From positions 62,001-126,000 of the forward strand of contig CAVSJI010000001.1 of assembly GCA_963728365.1 (NCBI GenBank): a stretch of 64,000 nt of DNA, given 5' to 3'. A program made the position numbers and the translations under genes. Within the stretch, counting starts at the first letter, position 1, and each line of letters begins with the position of its first letter. This stretch comes from VRUE01 sp963728365. Lineage in GTDB: Bacteria; Actinomycetota; Thermoleophilia; Solirubrobacterales; 70-9. Below, piece after piece: positions 17,992 to 28,700 of the stretch. The notes under the pieces were generated by a model. The model was not told the DNA's origin. It ran no database searches and saw only the letters and a list, made by a program, of their open reading frames with translations.

Positions 17992-18741
17992 ATGATTCGC
18001 AGAAAGCACAGGCTAAGCGCCCTCGGCGTCTGTCTCCTGGCCGCGATGAGCGTCATGGCGCTCGCGGCTGGGTCGGCTCAGGCCGAAACGGGTGCCAAAT
18101 GGTTAATCAACGGCACGCAACTGAGCGGTTCAGAATCGATCACCGGTTCGACGGCGGCTGGTTCCTCCTTCTTACTCGAAGTGTTAGAAGAAGGCGTGAC
18201 CACAGAGGTAATTCACTGCAGCACGCTGAATATCGATGAAGGCAAGATTGAAGAACCGAACGGAAAAAATTTAGGCGTACTGTTATTCACCAACTGCTTA
18301 ACGTTAGTGCTGTTCGAAGGAGAACTCGTCGACCCGGAAATCTGTGATCCGGTGGAGCCAGTTGTCGCTGAAGTTAAAAGTTTACTCATCTTAGACCCCA
18401 ACGAAACAGGAACCAAAAAACCTTACATCTTATTCGAACCAGATAACGCCGAAGGCATTTTCACGGAACTTGAATTCAAAGATCCGTGCCCACTGCCGCC
18501 GGCTGTGCCCATCACCGGCTCGAAGGTCGCGGAATGCGTGACGCTGTCAGGTGGAGTGTACGTCGCTGACACCTGCTTAACCGAAAAGGTGACGCAGCTG
18601 ATCAGGCCTGTCCAAAGCTTAACGTTATTCCCGGAAGACAAGCTGTTCTTCGGTGTAAACGAAGCGCACTTCGAAGGCGTGGCGGCGCTCGAACTGAGCG
18701 GTGCAAATGAAGAAGAACCATGGAGCGGCCACGCGGGATAA
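17992..18741 (+). CDS. secreted protein, family C (copy C3), TTA-rich
   Basis: 249 residues. Same signal peptide as C2, then ETGAKWLINGTQLSGSESIT and the ending EPWSGHAG. I count 13 TTA leucine codons (for example in the wLIn, FLLEVLEEG, LLFTNCLT and SLTLFP segments), a striking number for a genome this GC-rich; TTA is normally among the rarest codons in such actinobacteria. Glu is nearly always GAA. Leader and ribosome site (agaggaaaccgaag) match C2. It precedes NHL2 through the conserved hairpin. Function unknown. Confidence 0.84.
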   Translation: MIRRKHRLSALGVCLLAAMSVMALAAGSAQAETGAKWLINGTQLSGSESITGSTAAGSSFLLEVLEEGVTTEVIHCSTLNIDEGKIEEPNGKNLGVLLFTNCLTLVLFEGELVDPEICDPVEPVVAEVKSLLILDPNETGTKKPYILFEPDNAEGIFTELEFKDPCPLPPAVPITGSKVAECVTLSGGVYVADTCLTEKVTQLIRPVQSLTLFPEDKLFFGVNEAHFEGVAALELSGANEEEPWSGHAG

Positions 18742-18796
18742 CGACGAAACACAGCAACTAATCGCACCGAAGCGCTGATGCGATGAGCTAACCGGA

Positions 18797-18826
18797 GTGC
18801 GGGCCGCGCCAAGGCGCGGCCCGCAC
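18797..18826 (+). other. perfect 14-bp hairpin between C3 and NHL2
   Basis: Identical to the hairpin at 7565-7594 and at the same place in the second cassette; 2-base centre, no T-run. Confidence 0.65.
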
Positions 18827-18866
18827 AGCCGGACAAGCCAGGGATATTCAAAAGAGGGGCAGACCT

Positions 18867-21800
18867 TTGAGGGAAGGCAAGCAAGTCAGCAGGGCGGGGG
18901 AGAAGTCAAGGAAGAGCGGCCACGAAGGTCGCTGGGCAGGCAGGAGCAGGGCGCTGCTCGCGCTGGCGACGGCAGCGGCGGCTCTCGGGATGATGGCCGG
19001 GTCCGCACAGGCGGCGCCACTTCACCGCGAACCCCTCGACCCCCCCTTCCCGCTCACCGGCCTGGCGGGCCCCTGCGGCACCGTCGTTGACTCCCACGGC
19101 TACCTCTACCTGGCCACCAGGGAAGACGACAAGGTCAGGGTCTACGAACCCTCTGGCACCCTGGTCACCGAATTCTCCCCGACCGCCGGCGGCACCCACC
19201 CCTGCGGCCTGGCCGTTGACTCCAAAGGCCAGCTCTACGTCCAAGACGTCCACGTCCCGACCACCGAAAACACCGTCTACCGCTACACGCCGAGCTCCTA
19301 CCCGGTGGGCGCCACCACCACCTACACGCCGGCCGCCGCCGCGCTCGGTCCCCCCGGCGCCACGGCGCTAGCGGTCAACCCGACCAACGACCACGTGCTG
19401 CTCGACGAGCGCAACCACGCAAACGAATACGCCGCCGCCTCGGCCGCCACCCCCAACGAAGAACTGAGCGCCACGATCGGCGCCGGCATCCTCACCACCT
19501 CTTGGGGCATCGACGTCTACGGCGCCAACGGCGAGATCTACGCCAACGACGAGACGACCAAGAGCGTCTACGTGCTGAACCCTGCCGGGGACACCGTGCT
19601 GGCCAAGATCACCGGCAAGAACATCCCCGGCCAGCTCGGCTTCGGCGCCACCTTCTCATTCCTCAACGTCGGCTCCCTGAAAAGCCAGATGCTCGCCGTC
19701 GACCAAAACGACGGCCACGTGCTGGTCGCCAACGTGCAGAACACCAGCGAAGGCAATTCCTGGAAAGCGATCGACGAGTTCGACTCCCGGGGCAACTTCG
19801 TGGCCCAAATCAAGGAAATCGCCCCCTCGGGCCCCAACGACGTGGCGATCGACAACTCCGGCACCGCCACCAACGGCAACCTCTACGTCACCTCCGGCAA
19901 AGCGGGGGGCGAACTGAAGGGCTACGGGCCGCTGGTCCCGACCCCCCGCCGCGAACCCCTCGACCCCCCCTTCCCGCTCACCGGCCTGGCGGGCCCCTGC
20001 GGCACCGTCGTTGACTCCCACGGCTACCTCTACCTGGCCACCAGGGAAGACGACAAGGTCAGGGTCTACGAACCCTCTGGCACCCTGGTCACCGAATTCT
20101 CCCCGACCGCCGGCGGCACCCACCCCTGCGGCCTGGCCGTTGACTCCAAAGGCCAGCTCTACGTCCAAGACGTCCACGTCCCGACCACCGAAAACACCGT
20201 CTACCGCTACACGCCGAGCTCCTACCCGGTGGGCGCCACCACCACCTACACGCCGGCCGCCGCCGCGCTCGGTCCCCCCGGCGCCACGGCGCTAGCGGTC
20301 AACCCGACCAACGACCACGTGCTGCTCGACGAGCGCAACCACGCAAACGAATACGCCGCCGCCTCGGCCGCCACCCCCAACGAAGAACTGAGCGCCACGA
20401 TCGGCGCCGGCATCCTCACCACCTCTTGGGGCATCGACGTCTACGGCGCCAACGGCGAGATCTACGCCAACGACGAGACGACCAAGAGCGTCTACGTGCT
20501 GAACCCTGCCGGGGACACCGTGCTGGCCAAGATCACCGGCAAGAACATCCCCGGCCAGCTCGGCTTCGGCGCCACCTTCTCATTCCTCAACGTCGGCTCC
20601 CTGAAAAGCCAGATGCTCGCCGTCGACCAAAACGACGGCCACGTGCTGGTCGCCAACGTGCAGAACACCAGCGAAGGCAATTCCTGGAAAGCGATCGACG
20701 AGTTCGACTCCCGGGGCAACTTCGTGGCCCAAATCAAGGAAATCGCCCCCTCGGGCCCCAACGACGTGGCGATCGACAACTCCGGCACCGCCACCAACGG
20801 CAACCTCTACGTCACCTCCGGCAAAGCGGGGGGCGAACTGAAGGGCTACGGGCCGCTGGTCCCGACCCCCCGCCGCGAACCCCTCGACCCCCCCTTCCCG
20901 CTCACCGGCCTGGCGGGCCCCTGCGGCACCGTCGTTGACTCCCACGGCTACCTCTACCTGGCCACCAGGGAAGACGACAAGGTCAGGGTCTACGAACCCT
21001 CTGGCACCCTGGTCACCGAATTCTCCCCGACCGCCGGCGGCACCCACCCCTGCGGCCTGGCCGTTGACTCCAAAGGCCAGCTCTACGTCCAAGACGTCCA
21101 CGTCCCGACCACCGAAAACACCGTCTACCGCTACACGCCGAGCTCCTACCCGGTGGGCGCCACCACCACCTACACGCCGGCCGCCGCCGCGCTCGGTCCC
21201 CCCGGCGCCACGGCGCTAGCGGTCAACCCGACCAACGACCACGTGCTGCTCGACGAGCGCAACCACGCAAACGAATACGCCGCCGCCTCGGCCGCCACCC
21301 CCAACGAAGAACTGAGCGCCACGATCGGCGCCGGCATCCTCACCACCTCTTGGGGCATCGACGTCTACGGCGCCAACGGCGAGATCTACGCCAACGACGA
21401 GACGACCAAGAGCGTCTACGTGCTGAACCCTGCCGGGGACACCGTGCTGGCCAAGATCACCGGCAAGAACATCCCCGGCCAGCTCGGCTTCGGCGCCACC
21501 TTCTCATTCCTCAACGTCGGCTCCCTGAAAAGCCAGATGCTCGCCGTCGACCAAAACGACGGCCACGTGCTGGTCGCCAACGTGCAGAACACCAGCGAAG
21601 GCAATTCCTGGAAAGCGATCGACGAGTTCGACTCCCGGGGCAACTTCGTGGCCCAAATCAAGGAAATCGCCCCCTCGGGCCCCAACGACGTGGCGATCGA
21701 CAACTCCGGCACCGCCACCAACGGCAACCTCTACGTCACCTCCGGCAAAGCGGGGGGCGAACTGAAGGGCTACGGGCCGCTGGACTACCCGTCCGGCATA

Positions 21801-24800
21801 CCGCTCACGGTCGCAAAGACTGGGTCCGGCGAAGGCACCGTGACCAGCGACCCGGCGGGGATCGACTGCGGCGCCGAATGCAGCCACGACTTCGAAAAAG
21901 ACGAAGAGGTGATCCTCAGCGCCGCCCCGGACCCCCACTCGCGCTTCAGCGGCTGGACAGACTGCGAAGAAGAACCGAGCCTGAGCGAATGCAAGCTGAC
22001 GATGGACGAAGAACACGAAGTCAGCGCCTCCTTCGCCTGGCCCAAGTTGAAAGTGGTGAAGTCCAAAACCGGCACCGGCAAAGTCACGAGCACCGCCAAA
22101 GGCGCCAACGAAGAACAGATCAACTGCGGCTCTCACTGCGAAGAAAGCTTCCCCGGCGCGGAACCGCTCCTCCTCACCGCCACCCCCGAAGGCGGCTCGA
22201 TCCTCAAGGAATGGAGCGGCTGTGATGAAGAGCCGACCCCGAGCACCTGCGAAGTCTCTCCACCGAGCGAAACCCCGGTGAGCGAAGTGATCGCAATCTT
22301 CGCCGCCAAGCCGCTGATCGCAGAACAGAAGGCCTACGCCCACGACACCTGCGCGCGCCTGGAAGCACAGATCAACCCCGAGAGCGAGGACACCCACTAC
22401 GACTTCGAGTACACCACGCAGGCGGGCTTCGAAGCAGAAGGCTTCCTCGGGGCGCAATCGGTGCCCGTCCCCGCCGGGACGATCCCCTCCGGCGAAGAAG
22501 CGGTCGCGGTCTTCGCAGTTGCCTGCGACCTGACCCCTGGAGCCGCCTACCGCTTCCGGGCGGTGGCGTTCAACTCGGTCGGCACAAGTCTGGGGACGGC
22601 CGTCGCCTTCACCACCCACACGCCGGCCTCGGCCGGGCTGCCGGACAACCGCGCCTACGAGCAGGCCACCCCGGTCGACAAGGACGGCGGGGACGCGACC
22701 GGGACGGCACCTTTCGTCAAAGCGGCCGCGGACGGCGACGGTGTCACCTTCGGCAGTACCTCGGGCATCCCCGGCGGGGAAGGGGCGCAGGAACTGCCAC
22801 TCTTCCTCGCCAGCCGCAGCGCGGACGGCTGGTTCACGCAGGGCCTCCTGCCGCCGGGCGACACAGGGCAGAAAGCAAAGGTCAGGGGCTGGACACCTGA
22901 CCTCGGCGAGGTCTTCGACCAGGCGGAAAGATTCGGCGAACCGCGCCAGGCGACCTTCCTGGCCCGCCCCAGCGACGGCGGGCCGATCGCCACGGTAGCC
23001 CCCTATGCCACCGACCCGTTCAATTCCTTGGCCGGCGCCTCCTATGACTACGCCGGCGCCTCGAAGGACGGCTCGGTCGCCGTCTTCGAATCGACCTCGA
23101 AGCTGACCCCCGACGCCCTGGAAGGCCACTCCAACGTCTACGCCTGGGACCGCGAAGCGCCCGCCGGCGAACAGCTGCATCTCGCCGGGACGATGAACAC
23201 CGAAGCCGAAAGCGAAGCGCAGCTCGGCGAAGGCACCTTCGCCGGCCCCTACGACTGGGTCTCGGGCACGAGCAAAGCGAGCCTGCAAAGAGGCGGCTCG
23301 GCATCTTCCTACTACACCCAAGACGAACACGCGGTAGCCGCCGACGGCTCGGTCTTCTTCACCGCCGCGGGCACCGGCCAGCTCTATGAGCGGCTCAACC
23401 CGACCGAGCCGCAAAGCCCGCTCGACTCAGAAGGCAATTGCGAAGACCCGGCCAAGGCCTGCACGGTTCATGTCTCCGCTTCGGAGAGGACGATCGGCAT
23501 CGGCCCTGGAGGCCACGACGGCGGCGGCCCCCAGCCCGCCGCTTTCGCCGGCGCAACGGCCGACGGCACGAAGGCCTTCTTCACCTCCGCCGAGCTGCTC
23601 ACCGACGACGCCAACACCGGCCCCGAACACCTGGGGGCGGCGATCGCCCGAGCCAAGCTCGGCGCCACCGAAGCCGAAGAAGTGAAGCTCAGCTTCCTGC
23701 CCACCTCCGCCACGGCCGTCGACGTGGACGGCGGCTACGTCTACTGGGTCGACGCCAAGGAAGGCGCACCGGGCGAAGGCACGGTCGGGCGCGCGACCCT
23801 GGACGGGAGCACCGAAGTCAACCCCGAATTCATCACCGGGGCGAACAACCCCCAGGGGATCGACGTGGACGGCTCCCACATCTACTGGACCAACGCTGGC
23901 GACGAAGGCGTGGGCCACGGCACGATCGGCCGCGCGACCTTGGACGGGACCACCGAAGTGGACCAGGAATGCGTCACCGGGGCGAGCAACCCGCGCGGGA
24001 TCGACGTGGATGCGGGGCACGTGTATTGGGTGAACGCCGTGACCACGCCTCCTGCGGCTGCCGGCACCGTGGGCCGGGTGACGCTTGCCTGCACCGAAGC
24101 AAACGAAACCTTCATCTCTGGCTCTGCCGGTGGCGATGTCGCGGTCATCGCAACCTACATTTACTACTCGCGCTCCAACGGCACCGACGGCTTCATTCGG
24201 CGACGGAAACTCGAAGGCGAAGGAACCGGGTCCAACGAAAACATCGTCACCGTCACCGGCGCCAAGGAGCCTCCCGCCCTTGCTCTCGACGGCTCGCACC
24301 TCTATTTCGCCAACCCGAACACGAGCGTCATCGGCCGCGCCAACCTCGACGGCAGCGCTCCGGTGGAATACGCCAAGGGCGCCGGCAACCCCAAAGGCCT
24401 CGCCGTCGACGCCACCCACCTCTACTGGTCGGCCAACCAGGAAGTGGTCGCCAACCCCGGCAACGACCTCTACCGCTACGACGCCGAAGCTCCTGAAGGC
24501 GAAAGGCTCACCGATCTCGTTCCCGATTCCGCCGACCTGAACGGGATCGAAGTGCAGGGCGTGCTGGGGATATCGAAAGATGGCGATTACGTCTACCTGG
24601 CCGCCAACGGAGTCCCGGCCGGGATCGGGAACAGCCCCAACGAAGCCGGCGAAGAAGCCAAAGCGGGCAACTGCAAAGGCACTCCGGGCACCGCGAGCGG
24701 CGAATGCAACCTCTACCTCTGGCACGAAGACGTCGAAAGCCATGCGAGCGAAGTCGTCTTCGTGGTGCGGCTCGACGCGAGCGGCGGGACAGGCGGCGAC

Positions 24801-25727
24801 TCCGCGAATTGGGCTGCCTCGAGGGAGGTTTCCCCCGCGTCGAGTTTCCAAAAGACCGCCCGCGTCAGCTCCGACGGCACGCTGCTCTTCCGCTCCCGCC
24901 TCCGGCTCACCCCCTACGACAGCAAAGGCACGGCGGAGCTCTACCGCTTCGAGCCGGATGAGGCCGGGCCGAGTTGCGTCTCCTGCGATCCGAGCGGGGC
25001 AGCGCCGACAGGGCAGCCGTTCCTGGGGACCATCAACCTGGCGGCGCTGGTGCCGCTCAGCCCCGCCTTACAACTCTCCCGATTGCTGTCGGCAAGCGGC
25101 AACCAGGCCTTCTTCGAGACCACCGACGCGCTGGTGGCGGGCGACGTAAACGGCGACGGGGGCTGCCCGGCCACCGGCAGCGGCATCCAGCACGGCACCG
25201 GAAACAACCTCTACCGCGCCTGCCAGGACGTCTACGAGTGGGAGGCCCCCGGCGCCGGCACCTGCACCGAAGGAAGCCCCTCTTACTCCACCCAGGACAA
25301 AGGCTGCCTGTACCTGATCTCAACGGGGAAGGAAAAAGAACCGTCCTTCCTGCTCGATGCCTCTGAGAGCGGCAACGACGTCTTCATCTTCACCCGCTCG
25401 CAGCTGGTCGCACAGGACAAAGACGAACTGATCGACGTCTACGACGCCCGGGTGAACGGCGGGATCGCCGCCCAGAGCGAAGCGGCACCGCCGCCCTGCG
25501 AATCGGCGGAGGCCTGCCATGGCCCTGAAACCCCGCAGCCTGCTCAGGAGACGCCCCCGAGCGCCTCCTTTGCGGGCCCGCCCAACCCGGTTCCTCACCG
25601 CCATCGCGCCAAGAAGCGCCACGCCAAGCGACGGCATCATCACCACCGGCGCCATCGCCATCGCCACCGGGGCAGGCACCGCGCCCACCGAGACCGAGCC
25701 CACGCCAACCGGGGGGCAAAGCGATGA
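18867..25727 (+). CDS. giant secreted beta-propeller protein with three tandem NHL-like repeats (NHL2)
   Basis: 2286 residues from a TTG start. Same plan as NHL1: signal peptide ending AQA/AP, three propeller-type units of 308 residues (CGLAVDSKGQLYVQDV, NDVAIDNSGTATNGNLYV), and two InlB-B-like domains. YWTD-like repeats are clearer here than in NHL1 (GSHIYWTNAGDEG, GHVYWVNAV). The His/Arg tail is identical to that of NHL1. The N-terminal repeats differ from NHL1's in sequence (different ligand surface?) while the C-terminal third is nearly the same, so the two may share an anchoring or assembly region but recognise different partners; that is inference. It overlaps D2 by ATGA. Confidence 0.87.
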   Translation: MREGKQVSRAGEKSRKSGHEGRWAGRSRALLALATAAAALGMMAGSAQAAPLHREPLDPPFPLTGLAGPCGTVVDSHGYLYLATREDDKVRVYEPSGTLVTEFSPTAGGTHPCGLAVDSKGQLYVQDVHVPTTENTVYRYTPSSYPVGATTTYTPAAAALGPPGATALAVNPTNDHVLLDERNHANEYAAASAATPNEELSATIGAGILTTSWGIDVYGANGEIYANDETTKSVYVLNPAGDTVLAKITGKNIPGQLGFGATFSFLNVGSLKSQMLAVDQNDGHVLVANVQNTSEGNSWKAIDEFDSRGNFVAQIKEIAPSGPNDVAIDNSGTATNGNLYVTSGKAGGELKGYGPLVPTPRREPLDPPFPLTGLAGPCGTVVDSHGYLYLATREDDKVRVYEPSGTLVTEFSPTAGGTHPCGLAVDSKGQLYVQDVHVPTTENTVYRYTPSSYPVGATTTYTPAAAALGPPGATALAVNPTNDHVLLDERNHANEYAAASAATPNEELSATIGAGILTTSWGIDVYGANGEIYANDETTKSVYVLNPAGDTVLAKITGKNIPGQLGFGATFSFLNVGSLKSQMLAVDQNDGHVLVANVQNTSEGNSWKAIDEFDSRGNFVAQIKEIAPSGPNDVAIDNSGTATNGNLYVTSGKAGGELKGYGPLVPTPRREPLDPPFPLTGLAGPCGTVVDSHGYLYLATREDDKVRVYEPSGTLVTEFSPTAGGTHPCGLAVDSKGQLYVQDVHVPTTENTVYRYTPSSYPVGATTTYTPAAAALGPPGATALAVNPTNDHVLLDERNHANEYAAASAATPNEELSATIGAGILTTSWGIDVYGANGEIYANDETTKSVYVLNPAGDTVLAKITGKNIPGQLGFGATFSFLNVGSLKSQMLAVDQNDGHVLVANVQNTSEGNSWKAIDEFDSRGNFVAQIKEIAPSGPNDVAIDNSGTATNGNLYVTSGKAGGELKGYGPLDYPSGIPLTVAKTGSGEGTVTSDPAGIDCGAECSHDFEKDEEVILSAAPDPHSRFSGWTDCEEEPSLSECKLTMDEEHEVSASFAWPKLKVVKSKTGTGKVTSTAKGANEEQINCGSHCEESFPGAEPLLLTATPEGGSILKEWSGCDEEPTPSTCEVSPPSETPVSEVIAIFAAKPLIAEQKAYAHDTCARLEAQINPESEDTHYDFEYTTQAGFEAEGFLGAQSVPVPAGTIPSGEEAVAVFAVACDLTPGAAYRFRAVAFNSVGTSLGTAVAFTTHTPASAGLPDNRAYEQATPVDKDGGDATGTAPFVKAAADGDGVTFGSTSGIPGGEGAQELPLFLASRSADGWFTQGLLPPGDTGQKAKVRGWTPDLGEVFDQAERFGEPRQATFLARPSDGGPIATVAPYATDPFNSLAGASYDYAGASKDGSVAVFESTSKLTPDALEGHSNVYAWDREAPAGEQLHLAGTMNTEAESEAQLGEGTFAGPYDWVSGTSKASLQRGGSASSYYTQDEHAVAADGSVFFTAAGTGQLYERLNPTEPQSPLDSEGNCEDPAKACTVHVSASERTIGIGPGGHDGGGPQPAAFAGATADGTKAFFTSAELLTDDANTGPEHLGAAIARAKLGATEAEEVKLSFLPTSATAVDVDGGYVYWVDAKEGAPGEGTVGRATLDGSTEVNPEFITGANNPQGIDVDGSHIYWTNAGDEGVGHGTIGRATLDGTTEVDQECVTGASNPRGIDVDAGHVYWVNAVTTPPAAAGTVGRVTLACTEANETFISGSAGGDVAVIATYIYYSRSNGTDGFIRRRKLEGEGTGSNENIVTVTGAKEPPALALDGSHLYFANPNTSVIGRANLDGSAPVEYAKGAGNPKGLAVDATHLYWSANQEVVANPGNDLYRYDAEAPEGERLTDLVPDSADLNGIEVQGVLGISKDGDYVYLAANGVPAGIGNSPNEAGEEAKAGNCKGTPGTASGECNLYLWHEDVESHASEVVFVVRLDASGGTGGDSANWAASREVSPASSFQKTARVSSDGTLLFRSRLRLTPYDSKGTAELYRFEPDEAGPSCVSCDPSGAAPTGQPFLGTINLAALVPLSPALQLSRLLSASGNQAFFETTDALVAGDVNGDGGCPATGSGIQHGTGNNLYRACQDVYEWEAPGAGTCTEGSPSYSTQDKGCLYLISTGKEKEPSFLLDASESGNDVFIFTRSQLVAQDKDELIDVYDARVNGGIAAQSEAAPPPCESAEACHGPETPQPAQETPPSASFAGPPNPVPHRHRAKKRHAKRRHHHHRRHRHRHRGRHRAHRDRAHANRGAKR
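19026..21782 (+). repeat. three 924-bp tandem repeats inside NHL2
   Basis: Units start at 19026, 19950 and 20874, period 924 bp (308 codons). I found no base difference between them over the parts compared, apart from the junction segments. Such identity suggests very recent expansion or continuing recombination; it also makes the stretch vulnerable to assembly error. Confidence 0.93.
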
Positions 25728-28700
25728 TCCGCCGCAGCGCAGCAATCCTCGCCGTCCTTTCGCTCTGCCCGCTGGGAGCCTCTCAGGCAAGCGCAGCCCC
25801 GCCCGAGGCGCACGCGGCGTGGCGCCTAACCCTCAGCTCCCAGCCGACCAACTTCGAACCGGGCTCGAGCAAAGGCACCTACCTGATCGTCGCCACCAAC
25901 GTCGGTGCCAAGGCGAGCGAAGGCCCGATCACGATCACGGACACCCTGCCGGATACCCCGTCGGGAGGCCTCACCCCGACCGGCGCCAGCGGGCTGACCA
26001 ACGACTTCATCGGCGAAGGCCCCGAATGCCAGGTGGTCGGCAAGACGGTCACCTGCACCAGCGCCGGCCCGATCCGCCCCGGCCTCAGCATCTGGGTGAC
26101 GATCGGCGTGCAGGCCGACAACCTCCCCGACCCCACGACCCTGCCCGACGAAGCGACGATCTCCGGCGGCGGCGCCTTGGAAGACGTCAGCGCCCAGGTG
26201 CAGAGCACGGTCAGCGACACGGTCGCCCCCTTTGGCTTCCTCGGCGGGGAATCGGGCTTCTCGGCGTCGCTCAACTCCGGCGACGGCGGACCCACCACCC
26301 ACGCCGGCGACCACCCCTACCAGCTGACCGCGACGCTCGGCTTCCCCACCGAATCCCCGCCCCCGGGCGGGCCGCTCAGCCTGACCAACACGGGGCACCC
26401 CCGCGACGCCGTCGTTGAGCTGCCCCGCGGGCTGACCGGGGACCCCGCCGCCACCCCGGTGCTCTGCACCGAGGCCGAGCTGACCAGCCAGGGCAACCCC
26501 GGCTGCCCCGACGCCTCCCAGGTGGGGTTGGCGATCACAACGATCCTCGCCACCAACGTCGGCCCGCGCTCGGTGCCGCTGTTCAACATGGTCCCGCCGC
26601 CCGGCTCGCCGGCCTCCTTCGGCTTTGACGCGGGCGGCTACGGGGTCTTCATCCACGTGCTCGGCTCGGTGCGCAGCGACTCCGACTACGGGATCGACGG
26701 CGAGGCCCACGACATCCTCGCCCTCGGCGCCAACCCGATCCTCGCCACCCAGGTCTCGCTGTGGGGCAAGCCTTCCGACAAAGGCCACGACTTCGCCCGC
26801 AACAAGTGCCTGCGGGCCGTGCCGCGCCTGGCAGGCCCCTGCGAAGTCCCCGAAGAGGAAACCGCCCTGCTCACCCTGCCGGGGGAGTGCACCGGCCAGG
26901 CGGCGATCACCACCGCGCGCACCGACAGCTGGGAGGAACCGAGCCCGCCCTTCGAAGAACGCGAAGCCGCCTATGAGAACGCCACCCTGAACGGCGTCGC
27001 CAAAGCCTTCGACGGCTGCAACGAGCTCAAATTCGAGCCGAGCTTCAGCGCCCGGCCGAGCACCAACCTCGCCGACTCCCCGACCGGCCTTGAAGTCGAC
27101 CTGCGCCAGCCCCAGGAAACCGGCTTCGAAGGCCGCTCCACGGCGATGCTGAAAGACGCGACGCTCGCCTTCCCCGAGGGCCTCACCGTGAACGCCTCCT
27201 CGGGAGACGGCCTGGGCGCCTGCACGAGCGGGCAGATCGGCCTCACCACGCCGGTCGGCCAGGCCGATGAAATCCGCTTCGCAAAGCAGCCCGACAGCTG
27301 CCCGGACTCGGCCAAGCTCGGCACCATGGAAGTCACCACGCCGCTGCTCGCCCAGCGAGACGCCGAGCACGAGCTGGCGCTCGACGGCGAAGGCAAGCCC
27401 AAGCCCGAACCGCTTCATGGCTCGGTCTACCTGGCAAAGCCCTTCGACAACCCCTTCGACTCGCTGATCGCCGTCTACCTCTCGATCGCCGACCCCAAGA
27501 GCGGCACGATCGCCAAGCTCGCCGGTGAGGTCACCCCCGACCCCGCCACCGGGCGGCTGAGCACCACCTTCGAGGAAAACCCAGAGCTGCCCCTCCAGGA
27601 CATCAAGGTCAACCTATTCGGCGGCTCGCGCGCGGGCCTTCAGACCCCGCCCGCCTGCGGCGCCTTCCAGAGCACGATGGACCTCACCCCCTGGAGCGCC
27701 CCCGAAGGCGCAGTCGCCCACCTCGCCGACTCCTTCCAGACCACCGCCTCGCCGGGCGGCGGGCCCTGCGCCGAGCCAAACGCCCCGGCGCTCAGCGCCG
27801 GCACGCTCTCCCCCCAGGGGGGCACCTACAGCCCGCTGGTGGCGCGCCTCTCGCGCCCCGACGGCTCCCAGCGCCTGGCGCGCTTCGAGCTGACCCTGCC
27901 GCCCGGGCTGACCGCCCGCCCGGCCGGCGTGGCGGAGTGCTCTGAGGCCCAGATCGCCGCCGCTCAGGCCCGCTCGGGCACCGGCGATGGGGCCCTCGAG
28001 CAGGCCCACCCCTCCTGCCCGGCGGCCTCGGAGGTGGGCAGCCTCGACGTCGGCGCCGGCGCCGGGCCGGCCCCGCTTCACGTGCAGGGCCGCGCCTACC
28101 TCGCCGGCCCCTATGAGGGCGCCCCGCTCAGCCTGGTGACGATCGTCCCGGCGATCGCCGGCCCCTTCGACCTCGGCGCGGTGGTCGTCCGCGCCCCCGT
28201 GCACGTCGACCCCACCACAGGCCAGCCGCGCGCCGTCTCCGATCCCTTCCCCCAGATCCTGCACGGCATCCCCGTGGACGTGCGCTCGGTCACCGTGCGC
28301 GCCGATCGCTCCCAGTTCACCCTCAACCCGACCTCGTGCGACCCCGAGCTCTTCAGCGGCGCCGCCACCTCGGTGCTCGGCGGGGTGGCCCCCCTCTCAG
28401 AGCGCTTCCAGGTCGGCGGCTGCCGCTCCCTCCCCTACAAGCCGCGCCTCTTCGCGCGGCTCTTTGGCCCCACCCACCGCGGCGCCCACCCGCGCCTGCG
28501 GGCGGTCTTCCTGGCCAAGCCCGGCGAAGCCGCCAGCAAGCGCATCGTCTTCGCCCTGCCGCACTCGGAGTTCATCGACCAAAGCCACTTCCGCACGATC
28601 TGCACCCGCGTGCAGTTCGCCGCCGATGCCTGCCCGCCGGGCTCTGTCTACGGCCGCGTCAGGGCCTTCACGCCGCTGCTCGACTACCCCCTCGAAGGCC

